Below, piece by piece: positions 1 to 7,490 of a DNA stretch of 43,294 nt. Numbering within the stretch: position 1 is the stretch's first letter; the number at the start of each line of letters is the position of its first letter. The notes under the pieces were generated by a model that was not told where the DNA came from, made no database searches, and saw only the letters and a program-made list of their open reading frames with translations. Position numbers and translations under genes: made by a program. The stretch is from an uncultured Craurococcus sp. (GTDB lineage Bacteria; Pseudomonadota; Alphaproteobacteria; Acetobacterales; Acetobacteraceae), in contig CADCTD010000161.1 of NCBI GenBank assembly GCA_902805545.1, positions 1 to 43,294 on the forward strand, written 5' to 3'.

Positions 1-2199
1 GGCGGGCGCCTCGGCCTGCTCCTCCTCGCCCTCGGCATCCTCGTCGCCCTCGCCCTGACCATTGGCCTGGCTGGCATCGCCGCGCGGGCCGGTGCGGCGG
101 CGGCGGCGGCGCCGTCGGCGCTCCTGCCGCTCGCCCTCGGCGCGTTCGGCCTCGCTGGCCTCGGCCGATGGCGCGGCCTCGGCCACCTCCTCGGCTTCGG
201 GCTCGACCTCAGGCTCGGGCTCCGGCGCGTAGTCCATGCGCAGCGCGGCGGGCGGCGCCTCCGGCATGCGGCCCGGCTCGGCGGCGCGCAGCCGCTCGAG
301 GCGGAAGGCCGGCGGCAGCAGCGTCTCGTCCGGCTCGAAGACGACGGACATGCCGAACCGCGCCTCGATCGCCTGCAGCCGCTCGCGCTTCCGGTTCAGC
401 AGGTAGAAGGCGACGGCCGAGGCGACATGGACGCAGATCTCGGCGGAGCGGCGGCGCGCCGCCTCCTCCTCGATGCCGCGCAGCACCTGCAAGGCACTGC
501 TTTCCAGGCTGCGGACCTGGCCGCGGCCCTGGCAATGCGGGCAGGTGACGAAGGTGGTCTCGGTCAGCGAGGGCCTGAGGCGCTGGCGCGACATCTCGAG
601 CAGGCCGAAATGGCTGATGCGCCCGACCTGGATGCGGGCGCGGTCATGCTTCAGCGCCTCCTTCACCCGGCGCTCGACCATGGCGTCGTGCTTGGCCGAC
701 TCCATGTCGATGAAGTCGATGACGATGAGGCCGGCGAGGTCGCGCAGCCGGAGTTGCCGGGCGATCTCGTCCGCCGCCTCGAGGTTGGTCCTGAGCGCCG
801 TGTCCTCGATGTGCCGCTCGCGGGTGGAGCGGCCGGAGTTCACGTCGATGGCGACCAGCGCCTCGGTCTGGTTGATGACCAGGTAGCCGCCGGAGCGGAG
901 CTGGACCATCGGCGAGTGCATCGCATCCAGCTGCGCCTCGACCTGGTGGCGGGCGAAGAGGCCGCCGTCGCGGAACAGCTGGATCTTCCTCGCATGCTGC
1001 GGCATCAGCATGCGCATGAACTCGCGCGCCTCCTGGAAGGCGTCCTCGCCGTCCACCAGGATCTCCTCCACGTCGCGGGCATAGACGTCGCGGATGGAGC
1101 GCTTGATGAGGTCCGCTTCCTCGTAGATCAGCGCAGGCGCCGACGAGGCCATGGTGCGGTCGCGGATATTGTCCCAGAGCCGCAGCAGGTATTCGCAGTC
1201 GCGGCGGATCTCGGGCTTCGGCCGCTGCGCGCCGGCGGTGCGGACGATGAGGCTCATGCCCCCCGGCAGGCCGAGCTCGTCGATCACCTCGCGGAGCCGC
1301 TTGCGGTCGGTGACGGAGGTGATCTTGCGCGAGACGCCGCCGCCGCGGGGCGAGTTCGGCATCAGCACGGAGAAGCGGCCGGCGAGCGAGATGTAGGTGG
1401 TGAGCGCCGCGCCCTTCGTGCCGCGCTCCTCCTTCACCACCTGGACCAGCATGATCTGGCGGCGGCGGATGACCTCCTGGATCTTGTAGTGGCGGAGGAA
1501 GCGGGGCGGGATGCGCCGCTCGCGGGACACCTCCTCCGGGCCCTCGCCGCCGATGGTCTCGGGGGCGGGCGCGTCCTCCTCCTCGCCGTTCTCCTCCTCG
1601 CCATGCTCCCCGGCGGCGGCCAGATGGTCATGGCCGTTGGGGAGGGCGCCGTTGGCGAGCGGGGTGGGGAGGTCTGGCTGGTCGCCCTCGCCGGGGGCGG
1701 GCTCGGCGGCCGGCTCGGGCGTTGCCTCGAAGCGGGCCTCGGCGGCGATCTCGATGGGGCCGGCGGAGGCCGGCTCCTCGGCGGATGGCTCCGCCTCGGG
1801 GGCGGCGGCCTCGGCGGGCAGGACCTCGGGCGCCGCTTCGGGCTCGACGGCGGCTTCGAGGGCATCGGCGAGGGCGGCTTCGCGCTCCTCCGATTCCTCC
1901 TCCTCGCGCGCCTCGGCGGCCTGCATCTCGATCAGGCGCTGCCGGTCGGCGACGGGGATCTGGTAGTAGTCGGGATGGATCTCGCTGAAGGCGAGGAAGC
2001 CGTGGCGGTTGCCGCCGTATTCCACGAAGGCGGCCTGGAGGCTGGGCTCCACCCGGACCACCTTGGCCAGGTAGATATTGCCCTTGAGGGGCAGCCGGCT
2101 CGCGGCCTCGAGGTCGAATTCCTCGAGCCGGGTGCCGTCCAGCACCACCACGCGGGTTTCTTCCGCGTGGGATGCGTCGATCAGCATGCGCTTTGTCAT
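1..2199 (-). CDS. rne: Ribonuclease E (3' end outside window)
   Basis: Endoribonuclease that starts mRNA decay and processes rRNA and tRNA; it is also the scaffold of the degradosome. The visible part is 733 codons from ATG 2199 to the window edge. An S1 RNA-binding domain begins near residue 35 and is interrupted at about residues 80-225 by an insertion rich in Glu, Ala and Pro. The DNase I-like catalytic region follows. Asp452 (in AIDVNSGRST) and Asp495 (in IVIDFIDM) are 43 residues apart, as are the E. coli catalytic aspartates D303 and D346. The zinc-link CPHC has Cys553 and Cys556, 58 residues after Asp495, again the E. coli spacing. From about residue 640 the chain becomes acidic, Pro-rich and then Arg-rich, as expected for the disordered degradosome-binding tail. 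The C-terminus is missing. Family assignment is very secure. Confidence 0.97.
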   Translation of the reverse strand, partial: MTKRMLIDASHAEETRVVVLDGTRLEEFDLEAASRLPLKGNIYLAKVVRVEPSLQAAFVEYGGNRHGFLAFSEIHPDYYQIPVADRQRLIEMQAAEAREEEESEEREAALADALEAAVEPEAAPEVLPAEAAAPEAEPSAEEPASAGPIEIAAEARFEATPEPAAEPAPGEGDQPDLPTPLANGALPNGHDHLAAAGEHGEEENGEEEDAPAPETIGGEGPEEVSRERRIPPRFLRHYKIQEVIRRRQIMLVQVVKEERGTKGAALTTYISLAGRFSVLMPNSPRGGGVSRKITSVTDRKRLREVIDELGLPGGMSLIVRTAGAQRPKPEIRRDCEYLLRLWDNIRDRTMASSAPALIYEEADLIKRSIRDVYARDVEEILVDGEDAFQEAREFMRMLMPQHARKIQLFRDGGLFARHQVEAQLDAMHSPMVQLRSGGYLVINQTEALVAIDVNSGRSTRERHIEDTALRTNLEAADEIARQLRLRDLAGLIVIDFIDMESAKHDAMVERRVKEALKHDRARIQVGRISHFGLLEMSRQRLRPSLTETTFVTCPHCQGRGQVRSLESSALQVLRGIEEEAARRRSAEICVHVASAVAFYLLNRKRERLQAIEARFGMSVVFEPDETLLPPAFRLERLRAAEPGRMPEAPPAALRMDYAPEPEPEVEPEAEEVAEAAPSAEASEAERAEGERQERRRRRRRRRTGPRGDASQANGQGEGDEDAEGEEEQAEAPA

Positions 2200-2585
2200 C
2201 GAAGCGGTGGCTCCGCGCCGCGCGGCACGAGCGTGCGGCGCGGCGGATCGGGGTGGCGTGACCCGGAAGCGAGGGATGGCGCGACGCGGCCCGCTGTCGC
2301 GGAGCCGGGGGCTGCGCGACGGCGGCCCCCCACTCCGGTCCACCGGGCTTCGATCCTGGTGACCTGCATCCTCCCGCTGACCGGCGCCACGGGCGGCCGA
2401 TCGCGGGGGCAGGGCACGCGCGTCATGCGCCCATCCATCCTCCTCCGGCGGGGGCCGGGGCCCGGGCTGCCGCCGCGCCGGGTGCGGCGCAAGGCATCGG
2501 CCCGGGGCGGCTCCCCAGGGTTCGCGCCCCCGGTGCCAGACCCGCGGGGCGGGGCTGGGGCGACGTCGGCCACGCTTGCACCAGG

Positions 2586-2765
2586 GACGCCCCGAAGGGT
2601 TGGGTTGGGGCGTCAAGGGTCCGCACGCGACACGTCCCGCATGGCGACGAAGGCGGCGTCCCGGGCAGCCCCACCGACGCCATGCCCCTGGGGCGAACCC
2701 AGGGGCCTGTCGGGGGACCGTGGCGGGTGGCGGCCCGGCGAAACGCGGGGGCGGTTGCCGCCCCC
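2586..2765 (-). promoter_or_regulatory. Cluster of perfect hairpins in the presumed rne leader
   Basis: Three perfect 8-bp inverted repeats occur within 180 bases: 2586-2593 with 2607-2614 (13-base loop), 2685-2692 with 2698-2705 (5-base loop), and 2747-2754 with 2758-2765 (3-base loop). None is followed by a T tract, so they do not look like terminators. If transcription starts near 2875 they lie in the rne 5' leader, where structured RNA is the known target of RNase E autoregulation in enterobacteria. GC-rich DNA produces such repeats by chance, so the role is inferred. Confidence 0.3.
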
Positions 2766-2880
2766 CATGCCGGACTGCCGCGAACCGTGCCGCAGGCCCG
2801 GCGGACCGATCCGGTCCATGGCCTGCAAGCGTGGAAGCGCCGTAATCCTCCGCCGGCAGCGGGCGCCGCCGGGGCAAGGC

Positions 2881-2909
2881 ACCATAAGGGACGGGTTTCG
2901 CTTCCACAA
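2881..2909 (-). promoter_or_regulatory. Candidate sigma-70 promoter for rne
   Basis: Read on the minus strand: TTGTGG (2909-2904), a 17-base spacer, then TATGGT (2886-2881). The -10 matches consensus at 4 of 6 positions and the -35 at 3 of 6. It would give a leader of roughly 670 nt before the rne ATG. Long leaders are known for rne in other bacteria, where RNase E controls its own mRNA. Found by eye only. Confidence 0.35.
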
Positions 2910-3005
2910 GGCTGACGCAGCGGTCATCTGGATCGCGTCACGGCGCATCGCCCATGTTTTGGTCATAACGACGCCCTACACGGCGGCAATGCACGCCGAT
3001 GCGGC

Positions 3006-3034
3006 TTCACCCGCCATGAGCCAAGGGGTAGATT
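3006..3034 (+). promoter_or_regulatory. Candidate sigma-70 promoter for amiC
   Basis: TTCACC (3006-3011), a 17-base spacer, and TAGATT (3029-3034); each hexamer matches consensus at 4 of 6 positions. Transcription would start near 3041, about 24 bases before the chosen ATG. Confidence 0.35.
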
Positions 3035-3064
3035 GAGGGTGCAACGCTGGGGGGCGTGGCAGCG

Positions 3065-4210
3065 ATGACCGAGGGGGATGGCCGGTTCCGGCTGGGGCGG
3101 CGCGGGCTGATCGCCGGCGCCGCTGGATTGATAATACCCGGCCTCGCCGAGGCCGCAGCGCCGCAGGCGCGGCTCAGCGTGGCGCAGGGCGAAACGCGGC
3201 TCACCGTGCCGATCGGGCCGGGCATCGCCTGGCGGGTCTCCGCCACGCTGCGGCCGGCGCGGCTGGTGGTCGAGCTGCCGAACCAGCGCTGGCGCGGCCC
3301 GGACCGGCTGCCGGGCGCCGGCATCGTAGCCGAGGCGCGGCGCGAGGGCAGCGGCGGCACGCAGACCCTGATCCTGGCCCTCGCCGGGCCGGTGGCGGCG
3401 CCGCAGGTGGCGGCGGCGCGCGGCCAGCTCGTCATCCGGCTGCGGCCGGGGCCGGCGGAGGGCTTCGCCCGGCTCGCCCATGGAAGGCCGCTCGCCGCCG
3501 CCGCCCTGCCGCCGCGCGGCACCCTGCCGCTGGTGATGCTCGATGCCGGGCATGGCGGGCGGGACCCGGGGACCATCGGCAGCCAGGGCACCCATGAGAA
3601 GCGCATCACCCTCGCCGCGGCGCTCGAGCTCAAGCGGCAGCTGGAGGCCGGCGGACGCTGCCGCGTGGCGCTGACCCGCGGGCGTGACGTCTTCATCCCG
3701 CTCGGCAGCCGGGTGGAGATGGCGCGCCGGCGGGAGGCGGCGCTCTTCCTCTCGCTGCATGCCGACAGCGCGCCGGGGGCGCGGGGGGCGAGCGTCTACA
3801 CCCTCTCCGAGACCGCGACGGACAGCTTGGCGGCCAGCCTCGCCCGGCGGGAGAACCAGGCGGACCGCAATGGCGGCCTCCGCCTGCCCAGCGTCCCGCC
3901 CGAGGTGCAGCGCATCCTGCTCAGCCTGATCCGGCAGGAGACGCGCGCAGGCTCGGAGCGGATGGCCCGGCTGGTGGTCGATTCGCTCGAGGACCGGGTG
4001 GCGCTGCTGCCGAACGCCCACCGGCGGGCCGGCTTCGTCGTGCTGAAGGCGCCCGACGTGCCGGCGGCGCTGGTGGAGATGGGCTTCCTCTCCAACCCGC
4101 AGGACGAGGCGGCGCTGAACCGGGCGAGCCACCGGGCCAAGGTCGCCTCGGCGCTGGCGGAGGCCATTCACGGCTTCATCGACGCGCCGGGCGCAATGGC
4201 GGCGGGCTGA
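3065..4210 (+). CDS. amiC: N-acetylmuramoyl-L-alanine amidase, AmiC type
   Basis: Periplasmic zinc amidase that cuts the bond between MurNAc and the stem peptide, mainly during septum splitting. 381 aa from ATG 3065; a GTG at 3056 is the alternative, but the G-run at 3049-3054 is better spaced from 3065. The N-terminus has a twin-arginine-like signal (GRRGLIAGAAG) followed by an Ala-rich stretch, consistent with Tat export as in E. coli AmiA and AmiC. An AMIN-like domain spans about residues 35-125 and Amidase_3 about 150-370. The expected zinc and catalytic residues are visible: His163 (DAGHGGRDPG), Glu178 (THEKR), His232 (SLHAD) and Glu338 (VEMGFLSN). It lies 96 bases upstream of mrcA on the same strand, so the two are probably co-transcribed. 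Confidence 0.93.
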   Translation: MTEGDGRFRLGRRGLIAGAAGLIIPGLAEAAAPQARLSVAQGETRLTVPIGPGIAWRVSATLRPARLVVELPNQRWRGPDRLPGAGIVAEARREGSGGTQTLILALAGPVAAPQVAAARGQLVIRLRPGPAEGFARLAHGRPLAAAALPPRGTLPLVMLDAGHGGRDPGTIGSQGTHEKRITLAAALELKRQLEAGGRCRVALTRGRDVFIPLGSRVEMARRREAALFLSLHADSAPGARGASVYTLSETATDSLAASLARRENQADRNGGLRLPSVPPEVQRILLSLIRQETRAGSERMARLVVDSLEDRVALLPNAHRRAGFVVLKAPDVPAALVEMGFLSNPQDEAALNRASHRAKVASALAEAIHGFIDAPGAMAAG

Positions 4211-4306
4211 CCCGGCCCGCACTTCTGCGTGGTGCCGGCGGGCCGGGGGCCTATATCTCGCCTGGTTGCGTGGCCGCCCGCTTCGCGACCCTGTATTGGG
4301 ACCGCC

Positions 4307-6844
4307 ATGTCGCCGCCTGATTACCGCCCCGAGCCCACCCTCGACATCGCGCCGCCGCCCCCGCCGCCGCGCGACCCGCCACCCCAGAAAAAGCGCCGGC
4401 GGCGGACACCCTTCCGCGGGGTCTTCGGCGGGCTGCTGATGCTGCTCGCCGTCGGGCTGGCGGGCGGGGCGGTGGCCGGCTACGGGCTCTACCGGCAGGT
4501 GGCGGCAGACCTGCCGGACTACCGCTGGCTGGCCGACTACCAGCCGCCGCAGATGTCGCGCATCTATGCCGCCGACAGCCGGCTGCTGGCCGAGCTGGCG
4601 ACGGAGCGGCGGATCTTCGTGCCCATCGAGGCGATCCCGCGCCAGCTCCAGGCGGCCTTCGTCAGCGCGGAGGACCAGCGCTTCTGGGAGCACCATGGCG
4701 TCGACCCGATCGGCATCCTGCGCTCGGTGCTGACGGCGGTCGAGAATTACGGCAGCGGGCGGCGGCTCGGCGGCGCCTCGACCATCACCCAGCAGGTGGC
4801 GAAGAACATGCTGGTCGGCGCCGACCGGACGCTGACGCGCAAGCTGCGCGAGGCGATCCTCGCCATCCGCATCGAGGAGACGCTGCCGAAGGACCGCATC
4901 CTCGAGCTGTACCTGAACGAGATCTTCCTCGGCTACCAGGCCTATGGCGTGGCGGCGGCGGCGCAGGCCTATTTCAACAAGGGGCTGGACGAGCTGACAC
5001 TCGGCGAGACCGCCTTCCTCGCCGTGCTCCCGAAGGCGCCGAACAACTACAACCCGATGCGCTTCCCCGAAGCCGCCAAGGCGCGGCGCGACTGGGTGCT
5101 GGACCGCATGGTCGAGGACCGCGCCGTCACCCCGGCGGAGGCGGCCGCAGCCAAGGCCGAGCCCATCGTCCCCCGCCCGGTGCGACGGCCGGAGGTGCTG
5201 CCGGTCGGCCAGTACTTCACCGAGGATGTGCGCCGCGAGCTCTCGACCCGCTTCGGGCCGGAGCAGACGACGATGGGCGGGCTCGTCGTCCGCACCAGCC
5301 TCGACCCGACGTTGCAGGCGGCGACCGAGGGCGCGCTGCGCAGCGGGCTGCTCGGCTATGACCGGCGCCGGGGTGGCTTCCGCGGGCCGGTGGCGAAGAT
5401 CCCGGCCAGCGCGACGGAGTGGCTGCCGGCGCTGGAGGCGGTGCAGCGGCCCGGCGGCGCCATGCCGGAGTGGAAGCTCGCCGTCGCCCTCGAGGTGAGG
5501 GACCGCGAGGCGCGGCTCGGCTGGCTCGAGCGGCCGGACCCGCGCGGGCCGGTGCAGCCGCGCAGCGGGACCATGCCGCTCGAGGAGGTGGGCTGGGCGC
5601 GGCGGGCGCTCGGCGAGGGGCGGCTCGGCCCCGCGCCGCGGCGGATGCAGGAGGTGCTGGCGCCGGGCGATGTCGTCCTGGTGGAGCAGCAGCCGGCGCA
5701 GGCGGCGCAGGGGCGGGCGCCGGCACGGCCGGAGCGGCTCTCGCTGCGGCAGATCCCGCAGGTGGAGGGCGCCATCGTGGCACTCGACCCGGCGACCGGG
5801 CGCGTGCTCGCCATGGCCGGCGGCTGGTCCTTCGACAAGAGCCAGTTCAACCGCGCAACCCAGGCGCAGCGGCAGCCTGGCTCCTCTTTCAAGCCCTTCG
5901 TCTATCTCCCGGCGCTGGAGGCGGGCATCCCGCCCACGCAGCGCTTCCTCGACGCGCCGATCGAGATCAACACGCCGCAGGGCGTCTGGCGGCCGGGGAA
6001 TTACGGCGACGGCGTCAGCAACAGCTACGTCTCCGTCCGCACCGCGCTCGAGAAGTCGCTGAACCTCGTCACCATCCGCGTGGCGCAGGAGGTCGGCATG
6101 GACCGCGTGGCGGAGACGGCGGCGCGCTTCGGCGTCATCCCCAACATGCCACGGTACCTCGCCATGTCGCTCGGCTCGGGCGAGACGACGGTGCTGCGGA
6201 TGGCGGCCGGCTATGCCGCCTTCGCCAATGGCGGGCGCGAGGTGACGCCGACGCTGATCGACAGCGTGCAGGACCAGCGCGGCCGGGTGATCTGGCGCAG
6301 CGACATGCGCGCCTGCGAGGCCTGCGCGGCGACCGACCCGCAGGCGGGGCCGCCGGAGCTGGTCGACAATCGCCGGCAGATCACCGACCCGATCGCGGCT
6401 TACCAGATGGTCAACCTGCTGGCCGGCGTCGTGCAGCGCGGCACGGGCACGGCAGCAGGCAAGGGCCTCAATCGGCCGATCGCTGGCAAGACCGGCACGA
6501 CGAACGACTATGTCGACAACTGGTTCGTCGGCTTCACGCCCGACATCGTCGTCGCCGTCTGGATGGGCTTCGACGAGCCGCGCAGCCTCGGCAATGGCGA
6601 GACGGGCGGCGGCAATGCGGCGCCGATCTTCCATGACGTGCTCGAGGCGGCGCTGCGCGGCAGCCCGGCCGTGCCCTTCCGCGCGCCGCCGGGCGTGGCG
6701 CTGGTGCGGGTGCAGGCGGATAACGGGCAAAGCCTCACCGAGGCCTTCCGGCCGGGGACGGAAAACGCCGCCCGGCCGCCGGGGGAGGACCCGGCGAGAG
6801 GGACGGCCGTGGGGCTGGACCGGGGGCTAGGCGGGCTGTACTAG
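4307..6844 (+). CDS. mrcA: Penicillin-binding protein 1A (bifunctional transglycosylase/transpeptidase)
   Basis: Class A PBP that polymerises and cross-links peptidoglycan. 845 aa from ATG 4307; the frame is open back to 4229, but that stretch lacks conservation and the ATG has GGGA upstream. A Pro-rich basic cytoplasmic tail (to about residue 35) leads into one membrane anchor at about residues 40-62. The GT51 transglycosylase follows, with catalytic Glu122 in SAEDQRFWEHHG, then GASTITQQVAKNM and a KLREAILAIRIE block. A linker/OB-like domain precedes the transpeptidase, which has Ser526-x-x-Lys529 (GSSFKPF), Ser584-Leu-Asn (SLN) and Lys728-Thr-Gly (AGKTGTTNDY). All hallmark motifs are intact. 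Its partner upstream is the amidase amiC. Confidence 0.96.
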   Translation: MSPPDYRPEPTLDIAPPPPPPRDPPPQKKRRRRTPFRGVFGGLLMLLAVGLAGGAVAGYGLYRQVAADLPDYRWLADYQPPQMSRIYAADSRLLAELATERRIFVPIEAIPRQLQAAFVSAEDQRFWEHHGVDPIGILRSVLTAVENYGSGRRLGGASTITQQVAKNMLVGADRTLTRKLREAILAIRIEETLPKDRILELYLNEIFLGYQAYGVAAAAQAYFNKGLDELTLGETAFLAVLPKAPNNYNPMRFPEAAKARRDWVLDRMVEDRAVTPAEAAAAKAEPIVPRPVRRPEVLPVGQYFTEDVRRELSTRFGPEQTTMGGLVVRTSLDPTLQAATEGALRSGLLGYDRRRGGFRGPVAKIPASATEWLPALEAVQRPGGAMPEWKLAVALEVRDREARLGWLERPDPRGPVQPRSGTMPLEEVGWARRALGEGRLGPAPRRMQEVLAPGDVVLVEQQPAQAAQGRAPARPERLSLRQIPQVEGAIVALDPATGRVLAMAGGWSFDKSQFNRATQAQRQPGSSFKPFVYLPALEAGIPPTQRFLDAPIEINTPQGVWRPGNYGDGVSNSYVSVRTALEKSLNLVTIRVAQEVGMDRVAETAARFGVIPNMPRYLAMSLGSGETTVLRMAAGYAAFANGGREVTPTLIDSVQDQRGRVIWRSDMRACEACAATDPQAGPPELVDNRRQITDPIAAYQMVNLLAGVVQRGTGTAAGKGLNRPIAGKTGTTNDYVDNWFVGFTPDIVVAVWMGFDEPRSLGNGETGGGNAAPIFHDVLEAALRGSPAVPFRAPPGVALVRVQADNGQSLTEAFRPGTENAARPPGEDPARGTAVGLDRGLGGLY

Positions 6845-6856
6845 CCCTCGTCGATC

Positions 6857-6915
6857 CCTCAAGCGTGGCGCGGGCAAGTGGTTGATCCGCTTGGGGTCTG
6901 CGACGCGGCTTGAGG
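6857..6915. terminator. Inverted repeat between converging mrcA and the 6926 gene
   Basis: CCTCAAGC at 6857-6864 is matched perfectly by GCTTGAGG at 6908-6915. Inside the arms, AAGTGG and CCGCTT can form a second stem with one G-U pair around TTGAT. The 80-base gap lies between two converging genes, which suits a bidirectional terminator, but there is no T run, so this is tentative. Confidence 0.3.
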
Positions 6916-6925
6916 AAGCGAGGCT

Positions 6926-7297
6926 TCAGGCCAGGAGATAGCCGCCCTGGCCGAAATCGTTCCAGACGCCGTCGATGAAGACATAGTCCACCTCGGTCCC
7001 GAGGCCGCCGAGCGTGCCGGGCACGCCCTGGCTGTAGTAGTAGGGCTGATACACCCCGCCCGTGATCGGGTCGAAGTAGCTCGACACCCAGGTCACGCCT
7101 TCCGGGTGCCCGGTTTCCGCGCCGTAATCGAAGACGTCGGTGATCATGTAGGCGCCGTATTCCGGCCCATAGGGCGAGGAGAATACCTGGCCCAGCTCCG
7201 CATACGGCTCATCGGCGACAGTCACCCCGGCCCATTGGTCACCCGCCGGCGATGCGAAAGTCCAATAGAAGGCAGAGTCTGGTATTCCATTCGGCAT
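6926..7297 (-). CDS. Hypothetical acidic Tyr/Gly-rich protein without Lys or Arg
   Basis: I do not recognise this family. 123 aa from ATG 7297, with GGGAG placed well upstream on the minus strand. The composition is striking: no lysine, no arginine, one histidine, 9 Asp, 6 Glu and 13 Tyr, with many Gly. The chain has no signal peptide and no membrane helix, and ends in a short hydrophobic tail (GGYLLA). An acidic, Gly-rich chain without basic residues and with a hydrophobic C-terminus recalls type I secretion substrates, but no RTX nonapeptide is present, so this is only a guess. The codon use is less GC-biased than that of its neighbours. It converges on mrcA and stands alone. Coding status is fairly likely because of the clean start and ribosome binding site. 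Confidence 0.65.
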   Translation of the reverse strand: MPNGIPDSAFYWTFASPAGDQWAGVTVADEPYAELGQVFSSPYGPEYGAYMITDVFDYGAETGHPEGVTWVSSYFDPITGGVYQPYYYSQGVPGTLGGLGTEVDYVFIDGVWNDFGQGGYLLA

Positions 7298-7431
7298 GAG
7301 TCGTCTCCCTGGCCCGCCTTAGCGAACGAGACCGGGCGAAGTTGCCCGCCGGAACCGGCTGGTCGACCATGCGGGAGGCCGGTATTGCTTCGGCAATGCT
7401 TGCCGGTGCCTTCCGTGCGGCCAGTACCTCG

Positions 7432-7448
7432 CCTAATTGGTGATTAGG
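7432..7448. repeat. Short AT-rich inverted repeat
   Basis: CCTAAT-TGGTG-ATTAGG is a perfect 6-bp inverted repeat with a 5-base centre, in an AT-rich patch of the 193-base gap between the DUF1501 gene and the acidic hypothetical gene. It could be an operator or a weak hairpin after the DUF1501 gene. No T tract follows on either strand. The rest of this gap shows nothing I can name. Confidence 0.35.
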
Positions 7449-7490
7449 AGGGGATACCTATATCACCCGTCGGGCGCGCAAGGCTGCACC

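Larger units (their letters stand above)
2200..3064. other. Divergent intergenic region between rne and amiC
   Basis: About 860 bases without a convincing gene. Short frames here encode Pro/Arg/Gly-rich strings typical of random GC-rich DNA. The region holds a candidate rne promoter (2881-2909), a candidate amiC promoter (3006-3034), and several perfect GC-rich inverted repeats between 2586 and 2765 that would lie in the rne transcript leader. The base composition is less biased between about 2880 and 3035, which fits a promoter zone. Confidence 0.6.

Noticed and set aside
427-3036. Open frame of 869 codons on the plus strand opposite rne
   Set aside because: The minus strand carries every RNase E hallmark over this stretch; the plus frame shows only low-complexity sequence and runs into the non-coding gap.
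2963-6730. Open frame of 1255 codons on the minus strand opposite amiC and mrcA
   Set aside because: It is rich in Arg, His, Pro and Ala without any domain, and mirrors the codon pattern of the real genes. Long antisense frames are expected in such GC-rich DNA.
7432-7448. Intrinsic terminator for the DUF1501 operon
   Set aside because: The stem is only 6 bp and no T tract follows on either strand, so I list it only as an inverted repeat.
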